Source: Epiperipatus broadwayi (Eukaryota > Onychophora > Udeonychophora > Euonychophora > Peripatidae). Taken from it: 64,000 nucleotides of DNA. Shown here one piece after another: positions 1-12,095 of this stretch. Within the stretch, counting starts at the first letter, position 1; each line of letters starts with the position of its first letter. The DNA is taken from contig JAQFVV010000276.1 in assembly GCA_028023455.1 (NCBI GenBank), positions 122,001 to 186,000 of the forward strand, given 5' to 3'. The notes below the pieces were generated by a model. The model searched no databases, was not told the DNA's origin, and saw nothing but the letters and a program-made list of their open reading frames with translations. Both the position numbers and the translations under genes were made by a program.

Positions 1-415
1 TTTATTTCAACATAATTAAATTCTTTTTCAATGAGATTTTGTTTAGTAAGTTTTTTTTTTTTTTAAATTTCTTGAAGCACTCGTCGTTCTTGCTTAGACG
101 ATACCTTAATAACTTTAAATGGACATTTTTTCTAGTTTTTAATATACACTAGAATGTTTATCCTAAAAACAAGATACTAAAAAACACTTAGTTAAACAGT
201 AAATTTAGAAACTCATTTTTGTTAAGAGAATAGTAAAAATAAAATAAATGAGTGGTAGATCATATGATTTTAAACCACCGGAAGTAGCAAGTTGAGTTTC
301 AATCTAGAATTTTTTATTCCCAAGTTAGCCACCCTATCGTTGTGCTATACCATTATTTTACACTATACTGAAATTGTACAGGATATTATGTGTCAATACT
401 TCTAATTATCTATCT

Positions 416-1330
416 TTATTTATTATCCATAGTGATACTTTCACTTAGATCCTCTGTTGAACTAACATTATTCCTAACTTGGTTATAAAAACACCACCTT
501 GGTACCATATTTTTAAAAGACTTATTAGTAAAATAATATAAATAAAATGGAACACTAATAAAAAGTTTATGCAAAACAATAACTATTCCCTCAATTACTG
601 TTGGAAAAACAATAACAAGCTTTAAAATAAAATATATTGCAATAGGCACGCAACAACAAAGGTACAACATTAAAGTTACTATCAACGTTATTGTAAGAAT
701 ACTTTCTTGCGATCGATTTGATTTCCCTTGAAGTTTTTTCTTTTTCTTGCTTATTTCCATAAATTTAATTAAAATATATATATTTAAACAAATTAAAAGA
801 CCTCCTGGAATAAGAGTAAATAATGTCTCATAAATTAATGTCAATATAAATTCCAAATAATGGCTGATTAAATGAATTTCGTGATTTACCCGAAATAATG
901 TTCCAACAATAATACTAGAAACAAAAATTAGTACTAAAAAAAACCGAACAATTTCCATTCTTTTAAATAGCTTTGCTTTTAAAGGAAAAGAAATAGCAAT
1001 CACACGTTCAATACTTAAAATAACTAAAATCCAATTGCTTGCAATTTTAACAACTTCAAAGACAGTAGAAGTTAGGGTTAATAAAGTTAAGTTTATGGTC
1101 TTAGGAAATTTAATCACTCCTGCGCTATAAAATCCAGAATAAGGCCAAAATAGTAATCCCATCAAATCACATATTGCTAAATAAAAATAATATTTATAAG
1201 TCAATGACTTTTTCTGCATTTTCTTAAAAATATATATGTTTATTGTGTCTCCCAAAACTCCGAAACAAAAAATAAATGGATAAATCTTCGTCATTATAAA
1301 AAAAAACACTTCTGCTTGTGTAGGCATCAC
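416..1330 (-). CDS. Rhodopsin-family (class A) G protein-coupled receptor, intronless
   Basis: A 304-residue single-exon frame with seven hydrophobic segments: TM1 about 10-35, TM2 46-68, TM3 80-112, TM4 127-146, TM5 158-190, TM6 211-238, TM7 246-268. Class A landmarks are LAICD in TM2 (Asp55), the DRY-equivalent ERV at 108-110 followed by IAISFPLKAK, and a TM7 end VPFYLYYFTNKSF that resembles the NFxLYYFT form of FMRFamide/peptide-type invertebrate receptors. It would sit in the plasma membrane and couple to a G protein; the ligand is unknown and a peptide is only a guess. Several hallmarks are missing: the TM1 GN is GD (27-28), TM6 has CCCVP in place of CWxP (225-229), the TM7 Asn is Pro, and I see no Cys at the top of TM3 or in loop 2. 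The start is the first Met; the N-terminus is very short and has no signal peptide. A lysine-rich loop 3 lies near 194-204. It could be a live lineage-specific receptor or a recently retroposed copy. Confidence 0.85.
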   Translation of the reverse strand: MMPTQAEVFFFIMTKIYPFIFCFGVLGDTINIYIFKKMQKKSLTYKYYFYLAICDLMGLLFWPYSGFYSAGVIKFPKTINLTLLTLTSTVFEVVKIASNWILVILSIERVIAISFPLKAKLFKRMEIVRFFLVLIFVSSIIVGTLFRVNHEIHLISHYLEFILTLIYETLFTLIPGGLLICLNIYILIKFMEISKKKKKLQGKSNRSQESILTITLIVTLMLYLCCCVPIAIYFILKLVIVFPTVIEGIVIVLHKLFISVPFYLYYFTNKSFKNMVPRWCFYNQVRNNVSSTEDLSESITMDNK

Positions 1331-1791
1331 ATGTTAAATTACAAAAGATCTTCAGCATTTTCTTTTGTTAGTTTTTACATAACAATAACCAATTTATTGG
1401 CTTCAAATAATTTTTAATGGATGTACAATATATAATCCTAATAAAAAAAGAAAAAAAAAGATTAAAAATATAGTATATATATATATACACATATCTAGCA
1501 ATCTATCGTCGCCTCTCCTCTTATATATATATAAGAAAGATAAGAAATAAATAAATATAAATAAATGTAAATAAGATAATACAAAGATCGATTAATAAAT
1601 AAATAAAAGAGTGATAGAGAGAAAATAGTGGCCAATTTTGAAACAAATAATGATTGTTATGATAAATTACATGTGTGCCTGTGAGTACTTATGTTTGATT
1701 TTCATGAACAATACATATAAAATAAAACATCTTTTTTTAATCTATATGTAATTAACGATAATATTACATCTATCATTGGGTACAATATTCC

Positions 1792-1792
<1 letters not shown>

Positions 1793-1841
<49 letters not shown>

Positions 1842-1843
1842 AT
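1793..1843. repeat. (TA)n microsatellite
   Basis: About 50 bp of nearly pure TA with one TTTA interruption. It lies against the 3' end of the RTE LINE relic that follows and may be its tail. Confidence 0.9.
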
Positions 1844-2404
1844 CACTTTAATCTATTATTGAGACACTGTAGCATGAATGTCCCTCCAAGTTTAATTCAA
1901 TTTCTTTTATTTTTAATCTCTTTTTTCTACATGATGCAAGCAAATTTTTTTAGTTCATCCGTCCACCTCATATGTGATCTCTTTCCAGGACATTTACAAT
2001 CTCTTGGGATCCAATTTAAAATTTCAACCGGTCAATCTATTACCATATGTTCTAGAAATATATCTAGTCAAGTTTTACTTCAGTCTGATAATTTATTTCA
2101 ATAATACTTTTTTTTCCTTTTTTGTATCTCCTCTTTATTACTCTTAACATACAACTCCTCATACATCGTTCACTAAATGATATAAATTGAGTGATATATA
2201 GTTTTTGTACTGTTTCATTGAGTAATGTGAAATCTCTCTATTGCTCTTCTATTAAGTGTTCAAGATCCAAAAATAAGAATTGGTAAAACATATATCTTTT
2301 TTTTTAATCATAAATTATTTCTACCAAAATAACTCCATCTAAGTTTATTTTTATGATTAACTTATCCATTATGCTTCCATATGTATTAATAATCTGACAA
2401 AAGT

Positions 2405-2853
2405 ATATATAAACATCACATGATCACCATTTCTTATGTTTATACTTATAACTATTATTAAAACAGGCAAAATCTTCCATACAGTATTGCCACACAGTGC
2501 AACCCAGAGTAATTAATGGATGTTAGAAGGCTTGTGCATAAAATTCCCATCAAGTACCTACTCATCCAATATCCCCAGACTAGTTTCTGGCTTGTGGCCT
2601 TAATCACATAGTTTTGTAGTTACATAGATATAAAAGGTGGCTGCTGGAGGGTTGCATTAGATCCTAAGATCTATACGCAGTGCACTCAGATCCAAGGCTT
2701 TTCACTGACAAAGGCCACAAGCCAGAAACTAGTCTGGAAATATTGGATGAATAGGCACTAAATGGGGATTTTATGCACAAGAATTCTGGCATCCATTGAT
2801 TACTCTGGCTTGCACTGAGTGGTAATACTGTATGGAGAGTTTTGCCTGTTTTA
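2405..2853. mobile_element. Long-inverted-repeat (foldback/MITE-like) DNA element, copy 1
   Basis: The left arm (about 2464-2603, AAACAGGCAAAATC...) is repeated in inverse orientation at about 2705-2853 (...GAGAGTTTTGCCTGTTT), with a spacer of roughly 100 bp. The arms share CCATACAGTATTGC, CAGAGTAAT and CTCATCCAATAT blocks. About 58 bp outside the left arm (containing CACATGATCACCATTTC) recurs next to the second copy at 58.4 kb and so belongs to the element. It interrupts RTE copy A between the NNYIY and QIINTYG blocks. TATATATA on both sides may be a target duplication, but the sequence is too simple to be sure. There is no transposase, so it is non-autonomous; the superfamily is not recognised. 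Confidence 0.72.
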
Positions 2854-3334
2854 TATATATAGTTGTTAACTTTTTTTAATTTGCCATAATTAATCATTAT
2901 TTTCTTTTTTTGATAATTCCATTGAACTTCAGTCTTCTTGGCATTTATTTTTAGTCCTACTTTCTTGTTTTTATCTGATAACTCTTGCAATATTTACTAA
3001 AGTTCTGAAGCAACTGCAACATCTGAAAAATAAATGACTTAATTAAATAATTTCCAATTACTTTTAATCCTTTCGTTAATTTAATCACCAAAATAATTAT
3101 TGTAACATACTGTTAAAGGATTTGGAAATATGGACTCATGCTGCCATAAACTTTTGTTAATGTTAATCTTCTTAGTATAATTATGTACTTTAATCATTGC
3201 TATTAAACTTTGATAAAAGTTTTTCATTATATGACAATATCCTGGATAATGCTTTAATTACCATAGAAATACTTATAAAAACAAATGCCCGTTTATAATT
3301 TAGAAATCTAAAGCATAATGGCAATTCATAAGGA

Positions 3335-3620
3335 TGGATGATTTCCTGAAGGTTTGTGATGATTGTGTTTAGTTGTATTTATATATTGGACTATTTTCAT
3401 TATCTAATGTGAGAATTGAATCTCTTTAAAAATTTAACTTTATTTAAATATTCCTAATACATTCACAAGTCACTATCACTGGTCAGGCCAATAACACCTG
3501 TAGAAGAGGCAAAAATAATAATTTTCAAAACGTTGTGCATATACTAATCTGTGTACTATTATTAACAGTTGAATGTATTTGGAATATTTAAGTAAAGTAA
3601 AATTTTTTAGAGTCATTCAA
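3335..3620. repeat. PLE-tail-like repeat, inverted ends, inserted in RTE copy A
   Basis: The first 130 bp (3335-3470) is the reverse complement of sequence at about 42805-42935. The last 60 bp (3560-3620, TTGAATGTATTTGGAATATT) is a direct copy of the same family, so the insertion has partly inverted ends. The middle (3480-3545) contains CTGGTCAGGCC, ACCTGTAGAAGAGGC and AAAACGTTGTGCATATAC, resembling the decayed CTGATGA...GAAACGTTG signature of PLE ends. The RTE reading frame resumes on both sides. No coding capacity. Confidence 0.55.
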
Positions 3621-4230
3621 TACTCACATATGTCTTGGTCTTTTTATAATTTCTCTCAATACTTGGATGTGATCAACTGTTTTAAAATCACTATTAAATC
3701 CCGCTTGCACTTTTGGTTAGTTAAAATTTTGTATAGAACTGATAAAAGGCTGATATCTTTTTTATCACTTTAATAATAATATTAATACTGCATTTGTCCA
3801 ATCACCTGATATATCTTTATCATTCAGAAATTTTGTATATAATTATGACAACAATTTTTGTATTTCATCATTTGCTCTTTTAAACATATCGACTATAATT
3901 CCATCATTATCTAAAGTTTTTTTTTTCTTTTGCATAGATTTAATTGCATGCCCCACTTCTTCTTTTAAAGTTCTAGGCAATTCAGAAGATATAGAAATTG
4001 TAAGGAAAATCTTGTTCTTTATTGCTATATAATTATTCATTGAATTTACCCTTCTATAGCTATCCTTGTTAATTCACAATTATATTTTCTTATATCGTTG
4101 TTATTTTTTTTTTTTCATATCATTTTGCATATTACTTTTTTTTACTTCCTACATTATCTTGTCCCAGTAAAAAATTTATTGGCAAAGTGTCACTTTTTTA
4201 TATCAACCATCTTTGTATATATTTTTTAAC

Positions 4231-4371
4231 AGTGTACCAGTTACTTTTTTTTTTTTAAGTGTCATAGCATCGACCGGGACGCGAACCCGCAACCCGGGCA
4301 ACTGTCTGCAAGTGCAAGGCAGTCACACTGACCTCTCGACCACCGATGCAAGACTAGTGTACCAGTTACTT
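4231..4371 (-). mobile_element. tRNA-derived SINE with A-tail and 16-bp target duplication
   Basis: The direct repeat AGTGTACCAGTTACTT (4231-4246 and 4356-4371) flanks the insertion. Read on the minus strand it has a 6-nt leader, an 83-nt tRNA-like body (4349 down to 4267), a short trailer (TATGACACTT) and a run of 12 A. The body has a 7-bp acceptor stem GCATCGG/TCGATGC (one G-T pair), a D-arm GTC/GAC, an anticodon-like stem CTGC/GCAG and a T-arm with GGGTTCGCGTCCC. The region between anticodon arm and T-arm is about 15 nt, a class II (Leu/Ser-like) length, although the loop would read GCA. It is inserted in RTE copy A. Not a functional tRNA gene, given the A-tail and target duplication. Confidence 0.82.
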
Positions 4372-5723
4372 CCTATTGTTTTCACACAAATCTGAACCAT
4401 CTTGAAAATTTATTAATATTTTAAAAGGATTTGCAAGTTCTAATTTAAATTAAATGTTCAAGTTGTAATCTTAACTGTGAAAACTGTTTTTTTTAATAAT
4501 TGTCTTTCTAGTTTTGCATTAACATTATCTTACATCATACTAATCGAGGACTACTCTTGAAATAGATATTTTCTGTTAGTCAAAATACAATCTGCTTCTG
4601 CTGTATCTATTTGGATGTTTTTATTTCTATATTCAATTAGCATTTTTCTCAAAGAAAGAAATCATAATATACAGTTTTTCTTTTGCTGCAAACTCCACAA
4701 GATCTATACCCTTACTCATTTTTACTGGCATAACCCACTTCATCTATAGCACTTTTAACATTCAATATTTTATCAATTCTTGTTTTAAAGTCTCCCATGA
4801 CAACTTAAAAATGGTGTTTCGTCTGATCTAATTTCTTTTGTACACCTATATAAAAATCCCTTACTTTTTTAACAAAATAAAAAGGGTTTGGCCATAAGCC
4901 TGAATTCTCTGCATATGATATATTTCATTAGATTTGATTAATTAATCTTGCCACTTTGTCTGGAACACCATCGATTTTTTCATAATAAATCTAACCCTAC
5001 TTGGGCTTTCAATACTTGTACCATTTATATTATTATAAAAGTACATTTTATACTCATTTTTTCTTTCATCTTTCCCTTTAATTTACCCATTTCAACAATT
5101 TCTCCTTTAATATTATGTTGCTCTTCTTCGAATATGAGCAATTTTTCTTCATTTATAAATGGTTTGCAGTTCTACGTATGTAAATAAAAACTTATCAAAT
5201 GACAGCTTGTGTCCATATTCAGGGGATTATTAGCATTCTTTGTCTTCCACAACCGACTACTGCCTTGGCTAGTGAGTTTTTGGTCTCTGGAAAAAGATCC
5301 ATAATTTAGTTTGTTTGTCTAAAAATAAGTTCAATCACAGATTCATTTGATCTTGAAGAAACATAGTATTTCAGTAAAGAACTGTCAGACAATTGATAAA
5401 ATAGATTGTAGTGTTTTTTATCTTAAACTCAGAGGTAAAAAACTCAAAAGCATATCCTAGTTAATGTGTGTTAATGAGCAGGCTATCATGTTTCTATAAT
5501 ACATAAATAATTTTATAGTAATAATAGATGCAGGACAAAAGCTATGGAGAGACTATTAAGAGTTCATTCTGTTTGTTATTTCAAGGCCTCAAAGAGAAAT
5601 CTGTCTTCTTTTTATATATACAAAACCAATCAAATTAACTCACAAAACTGTTGAATTGTACTCCATAAATTCTCATAAGGACTTAATTCAGTAAAAAAAT
5701 GTTAGACTGATGTATTTCCCTAA

Positions 5724-5823
<100 letters not shown>

Positions 5824-5829
5824 AGCCCC

Positions 5830-8800
5830 TGGGCAATTGCACATAGTACTAATTAAATGTCTTACTTAAGTGTTTATGCTGTTTTAAAAATAATAAGAGA
5901 AGAATGCGACATGATAAAATTTATTATGATATAAAAATATGTGTGAATTATGCTATCCAAATTTTACATAATTAATTTAATTATTTTATTTAAGTAACTA
6001 TAAGTACTTAGTATAAAATTTTAGTGACATAAAGATTATTGTAATAGGTAGCTTTAATATTTAATAAGTAAATATGCTTATAAAATGAGAATTGAAGCTT
6101 AGGTCATGCTTAATTTTAAAAAAAAATTAAAGCTAGATAAAGTTTAGATATAGTGTAGCTAATTTTATGTTTAGAAAACTATAAACTAGTAAGTAAATTT
6201 ATTAATGATATAATGTTAATGTTAAATTAATTATTAGAATTGATTAACAATTAATGGGTCATTCATGTCATCGGCTTTAAGTTGCTTGAAATCGGTCATT
6301 TTTTGAGTTATAGTGATAATTTTATGCTAGTTTGAAAACTTAAAAAAAGTCCTGTAAGATGCTGCCCTTTCTTGAATTATTTTACAAGTAAAAAATCAAT
6401 AAAAATGATGTTTTAAGTCTAACAAAGGGAGGAGGCTGTCCGTTCTCAACGCTGATGATTATTTGTTAAAAAAAAGATCGCCAATAAAATATTCTCACCG
6501 CTGAAAATGAAAATATATGTTTTAGAGTGGTTTTTTTTATTATTTTCCATATATATTATAAATTATTTTCATAAAATCTGCTGAAAATATAGTTATTTTA
6601 CAAAAATAGTAATATTTTATTAAAAAATTGTATACTTTACACACATAGATTGAAAAAGAAACCAGTGGTAGCAATAATTTTGATATGCCTGTCAAGAATT
6701 TAGATTGTCCCAAGCTGTTTATTTGATTTTCAAACAAAAATTAATGTTTTAGAAGATTTTTCTGGCATTTATTTACATATTATAATGTATTTTGGTAAAA
6801 TATGCTGAAAATATAAGTATTTTTAGAAAAATGCTAAAATTTTACTAAAAAATTCTTAACTTTTATAATAACATAAATTGAAGAGGGACATCAATGACGT
6901 TTAAATGATTTGTCATTTTCTACAAACTTTTTTTTTATTTTTTCCGCTATTGAATATTTTTATAATTATAAATAAAAATTTATTTTTAAAAAAACTTTTA
7001 TTTACTTTCATAACTTGACAAATTATTAATATACTTTTTGCAAATGAAACTAGAATGAATATAATATTAAAAGATGAATATATTTTTATCACTGAGTTTG
7101 TGAATTGACCAATTAAAAGTTCAGAGTTTTACCTCACTCCGCCAATAAATAAATTGACCAATTTAAGAGTTAATAATTAGAATGAGTTATTGTCTTATTA
7201 GAGTTTAAAATATTTAAATAAAGTTAGTTTATTTTAAAAAAATATTGAAGTTAGTTACAAATGCTCAGTTTAACTATTAAACACATTAAATTTAAAAGAA
7301 ATTGGAAGTGAGTTATGTGCAAATAAAAAAGTGAAAGGATTGAGGTTTTTGCATGATTTAGCCTAATTGGAAAATTTCAAAGAAATTATCAAAATGCCTA
7401 AGAAAAACTGGTGTTGTCTATTGAGTAATTATAAGCAACTGTGTGTCAACCAATACCCAAAGAAAGTAAAGATAGTATGTGTTCTATTATCTTTTCAAAA
7501 CTATATTCATTACATTTAGTGAAATAATATTACAATTTACCATTGGTAGACTTTTCAGATTTAAGTTAAAATTAAAGAAAGAAATGCTTAAATGGAAATT
7601 AACTTTATCTAATTCAGAAATGATTAACTCTTGATAACTAAAGTAGTAATAATTTTGTTTTAAACGTTCTCTTAATAATGGTATTAAATGTTGACTCATA
7701 TATTTCACAAAAATGAAATGAACTTTATTCAATTTAATATCTGAGCAATTAATTATATTAATGTTTTCAAGAAAATATTTTTACTGTAAAATGAATTGAT
7801 ACTTTGATATATGAAGTCTTTAAAAATATATTACTTCAAATGAATAATAATAATAATAAATAGAAGGAAAAACTTCTAATTTGAAAAATATTATGGAATG
7901 TGAAATCTATTCAAACTGATTATTTTAAAAATGAAAAGTAATTTATTAATTACTATCATTAGGTACCCTTTTGGTAAATAGAAGTAATAACTTAAAAAAT
8001 AATATGAAATGTCTTTTAGCATAAATGAATTGTTAATTTGCTGAATATATCAGTGGAAAATGTTAAAGAAAATATCCCTAATAATATATCTGCTGCTGCA
8101 ATATCCAGATATAGTCAATTCTATCAAATACACATATATGTGGATGAAAATGAATTCAAATCTAGTGCAGTAATTATTGAAGTGCTGCTATTTTGTGTAT
8201 CATTTGTCCCTAGAAGATCATGAATAACTGTGTCATTTGAAAATATAACAAATTATTGATGCATTCCTTCTAGAAATGACTCGCCATACAAAAGAAAATG
8301 TTTTCCTGCATAAAGTAGCCTACTGCAGAGGGTTTCAGATAAAGAATTATGGGTGTTTAAAAAAAGAAATAATAATTGTATTATTTTTTTATCTCTTTTA
8401 ATATTATGCACATATGTTTTTTTATAATTATATGGTAAAATTTATGCATTTTATTCTTATGTGAATTACGGTAAAATTTATATATTTTTTTATTATTTTG
8501 GCTTAAAGTAAATTATATATGATATACATATCCATATAAAGATACCTATTTCTTTACATTGCCAATAGTATTTTATTAATGCAATTTATCTATTTATGGG
8601 TAAATAGCCAATATCTGGTTTAACAGAAGCTCATAAAAAATTTCAACTATTATAGTATAATAATATTATTATGAGGTTATTAATATGATAAGGTATTTAT
8701 CATTATTGTATTTAGTGATTTTCCATTTGTTATTTGTGTCCATTTTAGTTTTAAAATAGTAAGCTGCTTTTAACTATATATGTGTGTTTTTTATTAATTG

Positions 8801-11150
8801 TGAAATTTATTATGCTATTTAAAATATTTTTAAAGTCGCATTGATTTGGATTTATTTGTATTTATTTACTTAGCATATGTATTTTGGAAATAGAAAATTT
8901 ATTTCTTTAATGTTTCAGTGATACGTTTTATCTTGCCATGGTTATGCCAAGCATATATGCTAGTCCCATTTTCTAATTGTGGGATGGATGTGATTTTATG
9001 AAAGTTGTGTTCTCATTATTTTGTACACTGAAGAATTTGAGAATTGCTCTTCCCATTGTTTGATATTTTTTTCATGAGGGGATTACGTTTTGATATGTTA
9101 TTATTGTCTAGGTCCTTATAGGATTTTCCTTCAGTTCATATTCCATTTGTTATACATATATTTTCCTAAGAAAAGGTGTTGGAATATACCATTGCCTATT
9201 TCCGATTTGTTTAGTTGTGGTTCTGAGTTGACATTCCTTTATAAAGATATGAAGTTTATATTCCACCATGTGAGGTCAAGTCAACATATGTATTAAAATT
9301 GCTATGACAATTGATAAGTTAGAATTTGAAGTATATGATCACTTCAGGGACACTTTTTTATTCATAGTGTATAGTAAAGTAATGTATGTATTATGCTGTT
9401 ATGCTTTGCAGCAGTTTACACAAAAACCAACAAATATGTTATTAATTTAATGTGAATGCATGAGACTACCATAATAAGTGATACACATATGTATTATCAT
9501 CATCATTACCATCCAGAAGTAGTTCACCAATGGATTGATAAGATGATTAAAGGTTTAAATAATTATTATGTGGACAGGAGCACAATCTAGCATGTTGTGT
9601 GCATGGCTTCTGAAAAATTTTACCATTTTATTGTCATTAAGTTAACAAAATGCCAGCCAGTAGTTTTTGGTCTATGTTTTGTATGATAATTAATATTATC
9701 ATGGCAATCTGCTGGAAAGGTTTAGCCATATATCAGTTAAGGGTTAAGTTTCATAATTATATTTTAATGGCATAAATAGAGAATTATTAGTTAACATGCT
9801 AATTAATAGTAACCAACTGGACATGAAATTATATCTCCGTTATTATTGTAAATTATATTTTTATGAGCTTTAGTAAATGATTATTCTATAAAAATAAAAT
9901 GGTATGAAGATTATGTGTCAAAGTAAGTCAGCATGATAGCTAATTATTCTTGCTTTAAAATAAGTATATCATAAAATAAAATAGTATTTAACCAAATTAA
10001 ATGGTTAGCCAAAAGTTAACAAGTTTTAGTTACCAAAACCACCCAAATGTTTGTATAACTAATTGATTATTTGCAAGTGGATAAGTGATTATTATGTTTG
10101 TTTATTATTTATGCATCTTTTATAAAACAGCAAAACAGCACCTATGCTTGCAGATAACCTTTCTGTTTTGTGAAAATTTGTTATTAAATTTTGTGTAAAG
10201 TGAACTTGATATCAATTGTCAATAAATGTGTTTTATTGTTATTAAAATTTAATCTTTGTTTCTATATATGACTTCTTGAGTCCTGACTTATTAATTATAT
10301 TATAAAAACCTTAGTTTAAATCAGTTTAAAAATTCAAATAAGATACATATCCCAACTTAAAAATGCAAAGTTGCATAATAATTACAATTCCAAAGGTTGG
10401 AGTTACATTTAAAATAAAACTATTTATTTTGATTTACTTTGAATTGATTTCCATTTAAGACTGCATATTATTAAATTCAGAAGTTGATTTTAAGTTTTGT
10501 TGTTGATGAGTATTAGAATGACATAAAAAGTACCCTATTGCTTCTAGATTCTCGAATGTTATTCTGGGTAAAGACTTTGACTTTTCCAAATTATATTATT
10601 TTATGCATTTGTTAGATAAATTAAATATTTTTTTAATTAATTATAATTATTATAGTATGTTGGGGATACACTAATTTGTAAGAGAAGTGTATGTCTCCTT
10701 TGGTTTACTAGGATGTCACTCATTTATTCAACAAAATATAATTAATATTTAAAATTATTACATAAAGAATGCTGAGATTATCACATTATTTTATGATTAT
10801 CCAAATTATTCTTATTATTCCAAATATTAATAGTTTGGCATTATCAAATCAATTATTGTTAATTGTACTATAGGAAAAATACATTAACTCCTACTTTATA
10901 AGAGTTATTTTCAGATCAGATCATGGCAATAAGTTTTATTTAGTGATTAACATTTGTTTTCAAGATATTTTAAGAGGGTATAATAGAATAATTTTTTTAG
11001 TATTCTATATGATATTCAAAGTACCTTGCTACTTGGGGATACATCGGTTTCTTCTTTTTTACATTGATTGTCTATTATGATAATATGCATCTGTCATTAT
11101 TTTAATTCCCTTTTATTTTAATGCATATCTTGAAAATAAATATAATTATA
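5830..11150. other. AT-rich stretch with no gene recognised
   Basis: About 5.3 kb of AT-rich sequence. The open frames here (for example 6540-6737, 7487-7732, 9090-9296) are short, of low complexity and without recognisable motifs. No tRNA-like or repeat signature was seen. Confidence 0.5.
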
Positions 11151-11824
11151 ACACAGAACCCACTGAGCTTAGCTAAAGGACATCATCATCATCATCAGGA
11201 TGGTGGAGTATAGTGTGTAGCCCGCTATTTCCTGGGTTAGAATATATATATATTACATTCAACCATCATCAATCTACAACAAAATATAAGTTTCTCCCAT
11301 TTCTTTGATCCATAATCACTCTTCTTTATACCATGTCAGTGAATCTTTATTTTACTTATACATCACATAAGTAGTCTCATTCTAAGATTTTTATAATTTA
11401 TTGGGATCAAATTTAAAACTTCCTTTATCCATATATAATCATTTTTAGTAACATGTTCAATCCAATTCCATTTTATAAAGCATTTTATTTCTTTCAATGA
11501 CATCAGTGATTCCTGTTTGTCCACTCATTCACACATGTTGTTTTCAATCTCTTCTTATTACTTCTAACATACATCAATCTATAGTTCATCGAATAGTGTG
11601 GAGCCTATCTTTTGCTCTTTTGTGAAGATACCCAATCTCAGATTCATAATGAACAACTTATAAAATATGTATATTAAACAAGTTCTTTTTCGAACTCATA
11701 GATACATTTCTTTTTAATATTGTTATTTCTATCAAAAGCACTCCATCGAAGTTTAATTCTATGAATAATTTTAACCATTTCGTTTTCATCTTAAGTAATA
11801 ATTTGGTCAATATATATATATATA

Positions 11825-12060
11825 AGTGAATATTTGTAAATACAGTAACTAAATAATTAAAAAAATATTTTATCTACTTAGGAGCACTTTCGATTATCCC
11901 AGTAATCTGTGTCAACTAAAGCTTTGAAATGCTAACTTTCCCACAATTCCGTGATCTTAACGTTTGCTGCTTGCCTGTTAATTAAGTCATGTTTAAATTT
12001 GTATTTACAAATATTCAGTTATATAATTACGTATATTGCTTTAAAAATGCAGACATCAAA
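11825..12060 (-). mobile_element. PLE 3'-end fragment with inverted terminal piece, nested in RTE copy C
   Basis: 11880-11990 matches the end of the PLE open frame and the 3' UTR of the 30-35 kb family (CCCACAATTCCGTGATCTTA beside CCCATAATTCTGTTATCTTA). It includes a hammerhead-like segment at about 11881-11925. The next 60 bp (about 11995-12060) is the reverse complement of the terminal sequence found at 18575-18625, so the fragment is capped by an inverted copy of its own end. 5'-truncated, no coding capacity. Confidence 0.62.
11881..11926 (-). ncRNA. Hammerhead-like ribozyme relic in PLE 3' end
   Basis: On the minus strand: CTTTAG (stem I), TTGACAC (core), AGATTA..TAATC (stem II), GAAA, AGTGCT (short stem III), then CTAAG, which pairs back with CTTTAG. 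It shares the TTGA-NA core with the intact PLE copies at 30-35 kb. Probably inactive. Confidence 0.42.
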
Positions 12061-12063
12061 TCA

Positions 12064-12095
<32 letters not shown>

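Larger units (their letters stand above)
1850..5620 (-). pseudogene. Decayed near-full-length RTE-clade LINE (copy A), nested insertions
   Basis: Reading the minus strand from about 5620 down to 1850 gives the order expected of an RTE retrotransposon. First come a 5' end and endonuclease remnants (4400-5600) that align closely with the better kept copy at 54-56 kb. Next is the start of reverse transcriptase (3843-4040, EVGHAIKSMQKKKKTLDNDGI, the relic of the KAPGEDGI block), then AGFN..KTVDHIQVLREII (3620-3730). The thumb/C-terminal part follows (2870-2990: NKKVGLKINAKKTEVQW, NYGKLKKVNNYIY), with GS-TLNRRAIERFHITQ (2210-2280) and a last WKEITYEVDG block (1859-2104). Every domain is broken by stops and frameshifts, so this is dead. 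It is interrupted by a hairpin DNA element (2405-2853), a PLE-tail-like repeat (3335-3620) and a tRNA SINE (4231-4371). Clade assignment rests on motif memory; an RTE or RTE-like clade is most likely. Confidence 0.82.

Noticed and set aside
4267-4349. Functional Leu/Ser or Cys tRNA gene
   Set aside because: Anticodon GCA does not fit a class II body, one T-stem pair is lost, and A-tail plus target duplication mark a SINE.
7487-7732. 81-residue minus-strand frame as a small protein gene
   Set aside because: AT-rich chance frame with no motif, repeat partner or codon bias visible.
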